Shown: positions 34,463 to 42,984 of the stretch, in pieces
How the letters are laid out: the number at the start of each line of letters is the position of its first letter
Position numbering within the stretch: position 1 is the stretch's first letter
Assembly (NCBI GenBank): GCA_004524595.1
Contig: SDOA01000001.1
Span: forward strand, 18,616-82,615
Length of the DNA: 64,000 nt
Direction: 5' to 3'
DNA from: Candidatus Thorarchaeota archaeon
Lineage (GTDB): Archaea; Asgardarchaeota; Thorarchaeia; Thorarchaeales; Thorarchaeaceae
Notes under the pieces: model-generated
What the model saw: only the letters and a program-made list of their open reading frames with translations
Told to the model about the DNA's origin: nothing
The model's database searches: none
Made by a program: the position numbers and the translations under genes

Positions 34463-35506
34463 TCATTGTACCAGCTCATTAGGTAACTCGATGAGTTTTT
34501 TCATCATTCCAAAATGATCACGAATACTATATTCTGCTACTTCAGTTGCTGTTGATGTCAATTTTTGAGTAAGAACTGGACGTTTTCCATATTGGAACGC
34601 AATCAGACGATCACTGGCATATGCTGCCGAAACTGTGAATATGAACGGATTACGACCACCTCTCTTAGAGGTAGGAATCATGCCTAATATCATTAGAGTC
34701 TTATCTCTCAGCTCGTTTTCAAAGGTCTTTATATCCCATCCACGAGACTTGATTTTATTCAGTACACGTCCATTGTTCATCAACATAGAAAGCACTCTTG
34801 GGACATAGTCCTTCGGTTTCCTAATCTCTGGTGCATATCCAATTAGGGACTTAAGCCTGAGCGCTTCTCTAACCATCGATCTGACATTTACGCGATGACC
34901 ACATTTTTCAAAAACAGTCGCAATTTCATCAAGTGTTATTGGTGCTCCATCCTTGAATTCCCTTACAGCCATGAGAAGACAGACAGCTATTAGCAGTATA
35001 TTATTACTAATCTTATCTGCCGAATCGGATATGACCTTCTTGTATAGGTATGCTGTTCTATCACGTACCTGTTCGTTTAACATTAACAATTTAGAAACAT
35101 GATTAAGTGTTCTTAAAGCTCGATATTTAGCTTCGTTTTTGCCTATTCTTATTCTAGTACTATAAATTGTTTTCAGTCGCTTGAATTTTTTCTGTGTTCT
35201 CCCAGAAAGAGGTTGCCCATTGGCATCTTGAAAATACTTGTCTTTGTGAAATCCAATATAGCTGCCTAGTCCATCAACAATATGCATCCTATTACCTAGT
35301 GACACATATACTGTTGCCTCTGGATTGTCACTTTGAATTTGTTCACCCATTTGATATGTTGGAAGGACATATTCTCTTGAAATGACCAATCCGCATTCTG
35401 CACATACAATATGCCCATGACTAGTGATTAGAAACCCACCACAGTCCGGACAGGATTGCGATACCATCGAAGTAGGTTCGTGTATTCCATCAGTCAAAAA
35501 CCACAC
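34463..35506 (-). CDS. tfb: Transcription initiation factor B (TFB)
   Basis: TFIIB homologue that bridges TBP-DNA and RNA polymerase. The zinc ribbon SCPDCGGFLITSHGHIVCAECG (C...C, C...C) is followed by the B-reader/linker (about 45-115) and two cyclin-fold repeats (about 120-215 and 225-320). Start is GTG 35506; an in-frame ATG at 35467 would give a more typical short leader before the ribbon. Convergent spacing shows it is independent of the RpoG gene. Some archaea have several TFBs; only one is here. Confidence 0.93.
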   Translation of the reverse strand: MWFLTDGIHEPTSMVSQSCPDCGGFLITSHGHIVCAECGLVISREYVLPTYQMGEQIQSDNPEATVYVSLGNRMHIVDGLGSYIGFHKDKYFQDANGQPLSGRTQKKFKRLKTIYSTRIRIGKNEAKYRALRTLNHVSKLLMLNEQVRDRTAYLYKKVISDSADKISNNILLIAVCLLMAVREFKDGAPITLDEIATVFEKCGHRVNVRSMVREALRLKSLIGYAPEIRKPKDYVPRVLSMLMNNGRVLNKIKSRGWDIKTFENELRDKTLMILGMIPTSKRGGRNPFIFTVSAAYASDRLIAFQYGKRPVLTQKLTSTATEVAEYSIRDHFGMMKKLIELPNELVQ

Positions 35507-35669
35507 CCAAGAAATACACCAAGTCTTTACCTAACTGGCTTTCACATACAACTTGTCTATTTGAATAGGATGAAAATATTATATAATGTACAACAACCTA
35601 CATTGATAGAACAAGAACCACTTAGTCAGAAAGAGATATCCGAAAGTAATCTTGAGAGGTCTTCTTCTG

Positions 35670-36035
35670 TCAATTTATCGCTAAAAAGAATTTATCAGAA
35701 TCGAATGAACTTGCTTGACTTGGTGTTGTTTTTGCTAGATTTACAACAATCCGTAACCCACCAATGGATCCCGTTACTTCAAGGCCTTCTTTTTCACTTT
35801 TTTTGAAGACATTTCCTTCTAAATACAGCTTAGATTCATTACCCTTAACAATCTCTTTTGAATCTATTACAATAGAAACTGTATCACCTTCACTAATACT
35901 CCCACAGAGGACCTCAGGTAGTTCAATTGTTAGGAAGGCACCCTCATTTTTCGAGGATATTTTAATCAATTTCAGTCTCCTAGTTTCAGTATCTTCAATT
36001 GAGTCAATCATTGTTTCTTTAAGTCTGATTACCAT
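35670..36035 (-). CDS. rpoG: Probable RNA polymerase subunit G (Rpb8 homologue)
   Basis: 121-residue OB-fold-like protein: IDSIEDTETRRLKLIKISSKNE, FLTIELPEVLCGSISEGDTVSIVID, then YLEGNVFKKSEKEGLEVTGSIGGLRIVV. The strand order and the terminal SIGGL motif match the eukaryotic Rpb8 ending (VSYGGLLMRL) and archaeal RpoG. RpoG occurs in TACK and Asgard lineages and not in Euryarchaeota, to my knowledge. It is divergent from a surface protein and near TFB, which fits a transcription role. Assignment is by motif pattern only. Confidence 0.65.
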   Translation of the reverse strand: MVIRLKETMIDSIEDTETRRLKLIKISSKNEGAFLTIELPEVLCGSISEGDTVSIVIDSKEIVKGNESKLYLEGNVFKKSEKEGLEVTGSIGGLRIVVNLAKTTPSQASSFDSDKFFLAIN

Positions 36036-36157
36036 AAGCTATTCACTCCTACTGGTCAAGGGATTTGATTGGGTCATATATAGTGTGGTTTTAATTCTGT
36101 CGTTATTTCCATGTGCTCTTTTTTAAGGAACATAAAGACTATTTTTTGGTGGATATA

Positions 36158-37984
36158 GTGCAACAAAGAAAGCTCCTAATACTTTCTCTGTCCCTAATAA
36201 TTATCTTAGGTATCACAATTTCCGTAACAGCTTTCTATTTTGACTTTCAGTATTTTGAAACTGATAAGACAGTCTATGAAATAGGTGAAACCATTAATAT
36301 GGTTTCCAGCTTAATCGCAGATTTTAGTAATGATGGATATTGCTTTGTTTCTTTTGCCATAGTTACAGATCAAGGACCGGCATTTGCTGATGAATATTAT
36401 ATACCTCCCTCACCAAATGCTAGACTCATTAATTCAAATTACACAATTCATCCAAACCATACTAGCCCTGGTGAAGACGGAATAACAGCCTATGCCCTCT
36501 TTAATGTAGAAATATATGATACAGTTACACAAGGAGCCAGTGAAAATGTTGAAATCACAATCACGAGAGGTCGCCTTACAGTATATCCTACTACTTCCCT
36601 TATTATCCAATCAGATACTAATACTACGATAACCCTACATGTAGGATCAATACACGAAAATACTATTGTGTATCCAAATGAAGAAATTGGTGTTCTCATT
36701 AGAAATCCTAGTTCTGAAATCATTTATAATGACAATAGTACAACAGCCCTTGATGGCTCTATTAATATCAACTGGAATCAATCAATGGGCCAACCTGGAA
36801 TCTATGATCTGACAATAACTGGATTTGGAAATGAAGACTTTCTTGAGTTTACCAAAGAATTTCAGGTGTCCGTTGTTCCTAAATCTTCAAATTTGACAGT
36901 TGTTTCAGCACCTGATTTTGTTCCCTGTCAGTCTCCTGATGGAAGCTACTTTGATTATGCAAATATTATAATCCGACACGAAGCTGCAGATTACACAAGA
37001 ATTAATGATAGCACAATCTTCTGGAACTCTAGCTTTGGGAATGGTTACCTGATACTCATAGATGAAGGAGAATATTCTGTTTCAATTCCATGTCTCATCC
37101 CCTCTGGACTATATACAATTAACATAACAGCTATAAATCCTAGCTATCAGAATACATCATTATCAATATTAGTGAACGTTGTTAAGAATCCTTTAATCTT
37201 TACAACAATTCAAAATCAACAGTCTGTTGTTCATGGTGAGAATCTTACAATTGAATTCTTAATTGAAGAAGGTATTTCTTGGAATCAAAAAATATTACTA
37301 GATATTAGCGATCAACTTTCTGAGATATCAAGCCAAATCGATATATATCCTAATACAACCACTCTTCTAATAATAAATGCTTGGCATAATCTTACCCTTG
37401 GCCCTCATAATCTTAGTATCACTGTTATGAGTGACTATTATGCTTTCTCTGTAACCCCGGAACTAGAAATCATCATCATTGGTGAACTTTCTTTCAATGT
37501 CAGTATAGAGTCTGCATATTATGGCGAGAATATGCAATTGCAGCTATCAATCTTTGATTATAACAGTGACATAATAGAAATGGCAAATTTAACAGTATAC
37601 TATGATACTGAAATCAATCCATTTTTTACTCAACAAATCAATTCTACACAAATTATTTTCGTTCCGCTTCCTTTACGAATCAGCCATGGGTATCACGAAT
37701 TTCGATTTGAAATTATAGCACCTTATTATATGAACGAAATTACAGCTAAGAATATTACCATTTTAATGAGGACCAATATCACAATAATTATTGAAACTAT
37801 ATTGTACAGTAGTATTTCCAGTATAGAAAATAATTCCAGATATGTTATATCATTAAATCAAGCAACTCTCTTGGTTCTATCATACGACCGCCACCAACTT
37901 TGTTTAATGAAATCACCTCAGTCGTATCTCGTACCACACGTGATACCTCTCTTGATAATTGTCCCAAATTCAGCTCAGGAATAA
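36158..37984 (+). CDS. Membrane-anchored beta-sandwich surface protein, C-terminus probably truncated
   Basis: 608 residues from GTG 36158 (GGTGGAT just upstream; a longer frame from 36113 adds 15 residues). An N-terminal hydrophobic helix KLLILSLSLIIILGITISVTAFYF is followed by Ig-like repeats rich in Asn sequons, of the same style as the protein at 30.3 kb. That protein has a C-terminal membrane helix; this one has none. Its last 46 or so residues instead run antisense through the 3' end of korA (37845-37984), where the sequence (HQLCLMKSPQSYLVPHV) stops looking like a surface domain. I infer loss of the original C-terminus. Confidence 0.65.
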   Translation: MQQRKLLILSLSLIIILGITISVTAFYFDFQYFETDKTVYEIGETINMVSSLIADFSNDGYCFVSFAIVTDQGPAFADEYYIPPSPNARLINSNYTIHPNHTSPGEDGITAYALFNVEIYDTVTQGASENVEITITRGRLTVYPTTSLIIQSDTNTTITLHVGSIHENTIVYPNEEIGVLIRNPSSEIIYNDNSTTALDGSININWNQSMGQPGIYDLTITGFGNEDFLEFTKEFQVSVVPKSSNLTVVSAPDFVPCQSPDGSYFDYANIIIRHEAADYTRINDSTIFWNSSFGNGYLILIDEGEYSVSIPCLIPSGLYTINITAINPSYQNTSLSILVNVVKNPLIFTTIQNQQSVVHGENLTIEFLIEEGISWNQKILLDISDQLSEISSQIDIYPNTTTLLIINAWHNLTLGPHNLSITVMSDYYAFSVTPELEIIIIGELSFNVSIESAYYGENMQLQLSIFDYNSDIIEMANLTVYYDTEINPFFTQQINSTQIIFVPLPLRISHGYHEFRFEIIAPYYMNEITAKNITILMRTNITIIIETILYSSISSIENNSRYVISLNQATLLVLSYDRHQLCLMKSPQSYLVPHVIPLLIIVPNSAQE

Positions 37985-38972
37985 GCAACTGGTCAACTGA
38001 GTTACTAAATTCTCTAACGGCATCGTCAGGAAATGGCCACACCGTTCTTAATTGCATTGATCTTACTGATGTCTTCAAACTATTAGAATTCATTAATTCA
38101 TCTACAGACCTAGTAGTTGACCCAAAAGAGATTATGCCCCATTTTGCAGTTTCTGGTCCTTTACATACGAAATCATCAATAGCTGAACGTGCATCAGTAA
38201 TTTTCGAAGTGATTCTACGAATCAGTTTATCATGTGTTTCAGGATCTGAAGTTTTTCGAAAACCTCTTTCATCATGCGTTGAGCCAGTCACAAGTAAATT
38301 GTGTCCATCTCCAAATCGAGGCATTATTGCATCTCCACCAGAATCAATTCCTCCAAAATGAGGTTCTCCTTTTTTAGCCAGTCTTCGTTTAACTGGTCTT
38401 TCTTTCATTTTACTGATTGTTACCTTTTCACGTGAATGAGCTACAATCTCATCAGAGAGAAGTATTACAGGATGTCTTAATTTTTCAGAGAGATAAAATG
38501 CCTTTATTGTTAGTTCGTAAGTTTCTTGTGAAGAACTCGGGGACAATACTATTATTTCATGATCTCCATGTGTCCCCCATCTTGTCTGCATCAAATCCCC
38601 TTGAGCTGCTTTTGTTGCTTGACCAGTACTTGGACCTACTCTCTGTACATTTACTATAACACAAGGTGTTTCCGTCATAATTGCATAACCGATATTTTCC
38701 TGCATCAGACTAAAACCAGGACCTGATGTAGCAGTCATTGATACTGAACCACCCCATGCAGCTCCAATTATCGCAGATATCGCTCCTATCTCATCTTCCA
38801 TTTGAACATAGACCCCACCAATTTTAGGAAGTCTTTGAGACATAATCTCAGCTATCTCTGAAGCTGGTGTTATTGGATAACCTGCAAAAAAATTACAACC
38901 CGCAATAATAGCAGCCTCTGCACAGGCTTGATTGCCTTGCCAAAAATTGATGATATCTGAGGTCATAATCAA
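37845..38972 (-). CDS. korA: 2-Oxoglutarate/2-oxoacid:ferredoxin oxidoreductase alpha subunit
   Basis: 375 residues. An N-terminal pyrimidine-binding domain (GNQACAEAAIIAGCNFFAGYPITPASEIAE, about 10-40; SGPGFSLMQENIGYA near 93) and domain II (about 270-370) define the KorA/OorA type. It contains RVGPSTGQATKAAQGDLMQ. The TPP-binding beta subunit and the ferredoxin subunits are not adjacent. Its 3' end overlaps a convergent surface-protein frame by 140 bases. The exact 2-oxoacid cannot be read from sequence. Confidence 0.88.
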   Translation of the reverse strand: MIMTSDIINFWQGNQACAEAAIIAGCNFFAGYPITPASEIAEIMSQRLPKIGGVYVQMEDEIGAISAIIGAAWGGSVSMTATSGPGFSLMQENIGYAIMTETPCVIVNVQRVGPSTGQATKAAQGDLMQTRWGTHGDHEIIVLSPSSSQETYELTIKAFYLSEKLRHPVILLSDEIVAHSREKVTISKMKERPVKRRLAKKGEPHFGGIDSGGDAIMPRFGDGHNLLVTGSTHDERGFRKTSDPETHDKLIRRITSKITDARSAIDDFVCKGPETAKWGIISFGSTTRSVDELMNSNSLKTSVRSMQLRTVWPFPDDAVREFSNSVDQLLIPELNLGQLSREVSRVVRDTTEVISLNKVGGGRMIEPRELLDLMI

Positions 38973-39169
38973 TTCTCACAAGTCAGATAATCTGTCGGTA
39001 TAAGATAAGCATATTCTTACGACCTCACACCGATAATTAAATCTCAATGTGATTTTGTACTTTATTGGCACTCAAATTTTCTAACGTTCAAAATTGTTTA
39101 ACTAATGATGAACTATTCACAACATCAATAATCTTAAATCAAGACCACAGACTATCATGTTTTATAATT

Positions 39170-39244
39170 GCGATCGTTGTCTAGGGGTTATGATGTAGGC
39201 TTCCCAAGCCTGCGACCCGGGTTCAAATCCCGGCGATCGCACCA
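39170..39244 (+). tRNA. tRNA-Gly (CCC), no intron
   Basis: GCGATCG acceptor pairs with CGATCGC, followed by encoded ACCA. The anticodon stem TAGGC/GCCTG carries loop TTCCCAA, anticodon CCC. The T-arm is CCGGG-TTCAAAT-CCCGG. 75 nt, uninterrupted, unlike the other two tRNAs in the window. Confidence 0.95.
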
Positions 39245-39290
39245 TTTGCTTTTCGTCATATTTATTGCTGACAAAATATCATTGTCTTAC

Positions 39291-39365
39291 TGGCGAGTGA
39301 TGATTGCTATGACCCCGATGAGTCAGTAATGACGATGATATGGATCTTGAGTTAGGAACTCGCCA
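39291..39365 (+). ncRNA. Candidate small structured RNA downstream of tRNA-Gly
   Basis: A 75-nt element closed by a perfect 8-bp terminal stem TGGCGAGT/ACTCGCCA (39291-39298 with 39358-39365). Inside is a 4-bp hairpin GTCA-GTAA-TGAC capped by a GNRA tetraloop (39322-39333). GTGATGA at the 5' stem resembles a box C, but no CTGA box D lies next to the 3' stem. The CGATGA-hairpin-GATGA arrangement is only loosely hammerhead-like and breaks its core. Class unknown. Confidence 0.3.
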
Positions 39366-39420
39366 ATACTTTCGGCAATCTCCCCTCATAATATCCGTTT
39401 AATCGTACAGTCCGCAAATG

Positions 39421-39428
39421 CTTTTAAG
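39421..39428 (+). promoter_or_regulatory. Putative TATA box for orc1/cdc6
   Basis: CTTTTAAG preceded by purine-rich CGCAAATG (possible BRE). Counting about 25 bases puts the transcript start near 39449, just ahead of the ATG at 39460, and rules out the upstream ATG at 39418. Confidence 0.4.
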
Positions 39429-39459
39429 TACGAAATTGCAAAACTTAAATCGTTCTAAT

Positions 39460-40665
39460 ATGGCTCACGATTATATCGAAGATGAACTAAGTAGACAAAG
39501 TGTATTCAAGTCTGAACAGTTCTTATCTATCGAATACGTACCTGAGAGTCTTCCTCATAGACAGTCCGAACTCCGAATGCTCGCACAAAATTTCAAGACT
39601 CTCATAAGTTCTCCTGGACGCACGAGTCATAAATTCCTTATAGAAGGCCCAGTTGGTACCGGAAAGACCGCAGTAGCAAAACGGTTCTCAGAACAAATAG
39701 TTCAGGCAGCAGAAAGAAGAAATATTCGACTTCATAACACTCATATCAATTGTCGTGTCAACAAAACGTCATATCTCATTTTTCTACGCGCACTTCGTGA
39801 GTTTAAACCAGAATTTCCACGAAGAGGTCATTCACCAGAAGAACTTCTACAATTATTAGTTGAAATCTTGGAAGACGAAGACAGATACTTATTGCTCATT
39901 CTTGATGAGTTAGACTATTTCATTAAACAACGTGGTTCTGATATCCTATATGATCTGACAAGACTAACTGATGATCAATTAAACGCAAGACAACGGGTAT
40001 CAATCATAGGTATCGGTCGTGAAATCCCACTTGATAGAACGATATTAGATTCCAGCACACTTAGTACACTTCAACGGAACATTATACATTTCTCAAAATA
40101 TAATCAAAACGCGTTGTATGATATACTTCATAATCGTGCAGAGATGGCATTTGAAAAGAATACTGTTATGGATGAAACACTCCAAGTCATTGCCGATATT
40201 GCTTCTGAACATGGTGATGCCAGATATGCTATCGAACTTTTATGGCGTGCCGGAAAGCAAGCTGACAGTGACCAAACAAATGTTGTCGTTCCTGATTACG
40301 CTCGTCAGGCTAAGGCTGATACTCATCCAGAACTAAGAAAGGAAGTTTTCACCACTCTTACTTCTCAACATAGACTTCTCTTACTGGCTGCAGCACGACA
40401 ACTGAAAGAAACACGTAGCGCCTATGTCACAATGGGCGAAGTCGAGGATATGTATCAATCTGTATGCGAAGAGTACAACGATGAACCAAGAGCACACACT
40501 CAAATTTGGGAATGGATTCAAGACCTTACAGCTCATGGAATAATTGATACAAAACGTTCTGGAAGTGGTCAACGGGGACAAACCACTCTAATTGGTCTTT
40601 CTGATGTTCCTGCAGAAATGCTCGAACATTTTATTGCAACTATTCTAGACTCACAGGAGTTGTGA
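39460..40665 (+). CDS. orc1/cdc6: Orc1/Cdc6 replication initiator
   Basis: Origin-binding initiator that loads MCM. From ATG 39460 it has 401 residues: an N-terminal arm ending EYVPESLPHRQSELRML, AAA+ core with Walker A IEGPVGTGKTAVAKR (about 60) and Walker B LLLILDELDYF (about 145), and sensor 2 GDARYAIELLWRAG (about 250). The C-terminal winged helix (about 290-395) reads LRKEVFTTLTSQHRLLLLAAARQL ... SGQRGQTTLIGL. It should recognise ORB sequences such as those near 16 and 20 kb. It is followed by a wHTH gene and truA in the same direction. Confidence 0.95.
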   Translation: MAHDYIEDELSRQSVFKSEQFLSIEYVPESLPHRQSELRMLAQNFKTLISSPGRTSHKFLIEGPVGTGKTAVAKRFSEQIVQAAERRNIRLHNTHINCRVNKTSYLIFLRALREFKPEFPRRGHSPEELLQLLVEILEDEDRYLLLILDELDYFIKQRGSDILYDLTRLTDDQLNARQRVSIIGIGREIPLDRTILDSSTLSTLQRNIIHFSKYNQNALYDILHNRAEMAFEKNTVMDETLQVIADIASEHGDARYAIELLWRAGKQADSDQTNVVVPDYARQAKADTHPELRKEVFTTLTSQHRLLLLAAARQLKETRSAYVTMGEVEDMYQSVCEEYNDEPRAHTQIWEWIQDLTAHGIIDTKRSGSGQRGQTTLIGLSDVPAEMLEHFIATILDSQEL

Positions 40666-40672
40666 ACTTGTC

Positions 40673-40957
40673 TTGAATGAAAGTCCATCTAAAGTTACTA
40701 TTGAAGACCTTCTTTCATCCAGAGGAAGAATAAGAATTCTAATAGAACTTGCAAAAGCAACCGAGTTGAATATATCAGAATTGTGTAGAAGAGTTGATCT
40801 TAATCATAGCTCTACTAAATCACATCTTGATGTCCTAACAAGGTCAGGCATAATCGAAGAGAAAAAATTTGGCAGAATCAAAATATACCGCTACAAGATT
40901 GAAGACTTGAGAGCGCGATCGCTAAAAAGTCTCTTTGATTTATGGGATTCCTCATAG
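40673..40957 (+). CDS. Small winged-helix (ArsR-like) DNA-binding protein
   Basis: 94 residues from TTG 40673. A single winged helix covers most of it: GRIRILIELAKATELNISELCRRVDLNHSSTKSHLDVLTRSGIIEEK, then wing KKFGRIKIYRYKI. Metal-binding cysteines of ArsR sensors are absent. It starts 7 bases after orc1/cdc6, so it is probably co-transcribed and may regulate that operon. The initiation codon is weakly supported. Confidence 0.7.
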   Translation: MNESPSKVTIEDLLSSRGRIRILIELAKATELNISELCRRVDLNHSSTKSHLDVLTRSGIIEEKKFGRIKIYRYKIEDLRARSLKSLFDLWDSS

Positions 40958-40970
40958 GAGACCTATTATT

Positions 40971-41837
40971 ATGACCAACTATCTTGCACGTTTATTCTAT
41001 CTCGGGGACAATTATTATGGTTCTCAAAAACAACCAGGATTTAAAACCGTTCAGGGTGAGTTGATTGATGCAATAGAAACGTGGAGCAATGAGAACCACT
41101 CTTCTCGAACTATTCAAATGTCAGGTAGAACAGATCGTGGTGTTCATGCTCTAGGACAGGTAGTAATGATCACCTCTGAAAAACCTTTGACTGTCGATGG
41201 AATTAACAAATTTCTTCCTGATGATATCATATTATGGGCACGAGCAAAAGCACCCGAAGGATTTCGTCCTCGTTCAAGTCCTTTGCTTCGTCACTACCGA
41301 TACTTTCTGGGAGATGAATGGAAAGAACTTGATATAGGTAGAGTAAGACACGCGATTTCTAAACTAGCTGGATCTAGAGATTTTGGAATGTTATCTAAGC
41401 CTGATGAACGTAGAAATACTGTGACTACTGTCTTGAATATGTATATTGAAAATATTTCTGGAGTTTCTTTTTTAGACGTAATTGGTACTAGTTTTCTCTG
41501 GAAATTTGTAAGAAAAGTTGTGACGTTATTGATGGAAATAGGTCTTGGAACTTTGGATTCCGGGGTCATCAATGAAATCACTCATGGAGTTAAAAGAACC
41601 ATTCGAAGCGGGATAGAACCAGCAGCTCCTGAAAACCTGTTGCTTTTAGAAACAATCGTGCCAGTTCGATTTATTCCCAGCAAATACGGGTTACGAAAAA
41701 TCCAGAAGATTCTCAATGACCGATTTAATTATCACCTTCATTCCATGAACGCCTTTCGTGGAATCATTAACTTTTTTTCCTCCTCAGTGATGCCTTATCA
41801 ATCCCTAACCAGTTTGAATAATCATCTACAAGACTAG
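40971..41837 (+). CDS. truA: tRNA pseudouridine synthase A
   Basis: Makes pseudouridine at 38-40 in the anticodon stem. From ATG 40971 (behind ATAGGAG) it is 288 residues. The catalytic motif MSGRTDRGVHALGQVV carries the nucleophilic Asp (about residue 57). The second half contains RSSPLLRHYRYFLGDEW and GTSFLWKFVRKVVTLLMEIGLG. The last 71 bases overlap the convergent rfcL 3' end, an unusually long antisense overlap for two housekeeping genes. Confidence 0.93.
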   Translation: MTNYLARLFYLGDNYYGSQKQPGFKTVQGELIDAIETWSNENHSSRTIQMSGRTDRGVHALGQVVMITSEKPLTVDGINKFLPDDIILWARAKAPEGFRPRSSPLLRHYRYFLGDEWKELDIGRVRHAISKLAGSRDFGMLSKPDERRNTVTTVLNMYIENISGVSFLDVIGTSFLWKFVRKVVTLLMEIGLGTLDSGVINEITHGVKRTIRSGIEPAAPENLLLLETIVPVRFIPSKYGLRKIQKILNDRFNYHLHSMNAFRGIINFFSSSVMPYQSLTSLNNHLQD

Positions 41838-42984
41838 GTCTAATCGTAACAATATTTGTAATAGTATCAAAATGAGTATGTTTTGATCTACTTTTAGAAA
41901 CTCCTGACACTCGTGAGAGAGCTGATAATGCATCAGATTTTTTATCTCTTGATTGATTTCCTTGCCATACCAAGAGAGGCCAGGTAGATTTAGAATAATT
42001 CACTTTTCTGTATGGCGTTATGGTTCTCGATACTGCAACTCCAGTAGCTAAGAAATCATAGAAATATGAAAGGAGTTTCCAATTCTGGTTTCTCATTATT
42101 CTTCCAAGGAATAAATCTGCAAGTGATAGTCCATCAAACCCGAGGTTCAACTCGTTTGGAGATAATAAATGAAGATGAATATTTTCTTCTAACCAGAGAA
42201 GAATTGAATCATAATCAAGTTCGGATTCAGATAATGTTCTTCTCGCTACTTTAGGATCTTGAGTCATGAACAATCTTTGAATTGTTTCTTCTGTTCCACG
42301 TCTAATGTTTCTTGTCCCTGAACCTATTGAAACTACAGCTGCCCCTCTCTTTGCATAGGCTTCGAGGTCAGAGATTGCTGCGCGAAGATCTCCTGCTGAA
42401 GTTTCTGCAATCTCAGAAATTACATCTTGTGTTATATCTATCTTATTTTGGTCTGCGATATTTCGAAGTACATCGACTATACTGTCGTGTTCAATTGGCT
42501 CAAATATTAATACCTGACAAATTTTGAACAAGTCTTTTAGACGTGGGCTATCAGGATCGTTTGCAGTCATTATTATTGGATGAACAGTTTCCTTGACCAC
42601 TTTTGAAATAGCCCCGACACCACCTCTATCACTAGTACCAGAGAGACCATCTACCTCATCTAAAAGTATTATACGAGGTCTACCATCTAGGGTCTGTTGT
42701 GATGCCGCGCGCCAGACCAAGGTTTCAATACTATCTTTGTTCCTTTTATCGCTTGAATTGAATTCTACTAATTCCATATCTAATTCATTTGATAACGCAC
42801 CTACGGAAGCAGTTTTTCCTGTACCTGGAGGTCCTATCAATAAAATCGCTCGCTTCTCCGGAATACCCCTTTTCCATAAGAATATCCAATCTTTAATTCG
42901 ACTAATAGCATCTGGATTACCTACTATATGTTCCAGCTTTTTCGGACGATATCTCTCAGGCCAAGGAAGGTTCTCATTTTTCAT
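41767..42984 (-). CDS. rfcL: Replication factor C large subunit
   Basis: Clamp-loader subunit that opens PCNA. From ATG 42984 it is 405 residues, overlapping the rfcS stop by 11 bases, a translationally coupled pair. It begins MKNENLPWPERYRPKKLEHIVG. Walker A is LLIGPPGTGKTASVG (about 50) and Walker B is IILLDEVDGLSG (about 105). The C-terminal third is helical with a basic end ASLRRKKS. A typical PIP box QxxLxxFF is not obvious at the C-terminus. Confidence 0.93.
   Translation of the reverse strand: MKNENLPWPERYRPKKLEHIVGNPDAISRIKDWIFLWKRGIPEKRAILLIGPPGTGKTASVGALSNELDMELVEFNSSDKRNKDSIETLVWRAASQQTLDGRPRIILLDEVDGLSGTSDRGGVGAISKVVKETVHPIIMTANDPDSPRLKDLFKICQVLIFEPIEHDSIVDVLRNIADQNKIDITQDVISEIAETSAGDLRAAISDLEAYAKRGAAVVSIGSGTRNIRRGTEETIQRLFMTQDPKVARRTLSESELDYDSILLWLEENIHLHLLSPNELNLGFDGLSLADLFLGRIMRNQNWKLLSYFYDFLATGVAVSRTITPYRKVNYSKSTWPLLVWQGNQSRDKKSDALSALSRVSGVSKSRSKHTHFDTITNIVTIRPSLVDDYSNWLGIDKASLRRKKS

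Noticed and set aside
39298..39340. Hammerhead-ribozyme-like CGATGA - hairpin - GATGA
   Set aside because: The core needs CUGAUGA and GAAA; here the second base of the first element and the GAAA box are both changed, and no stem III is visible.
39418..39459. Upstream ATG start of orc1/cdc6
   Set aside because: It overlaps the probable TATA box; the ATG at 39460 lies just past the expected transcript start.
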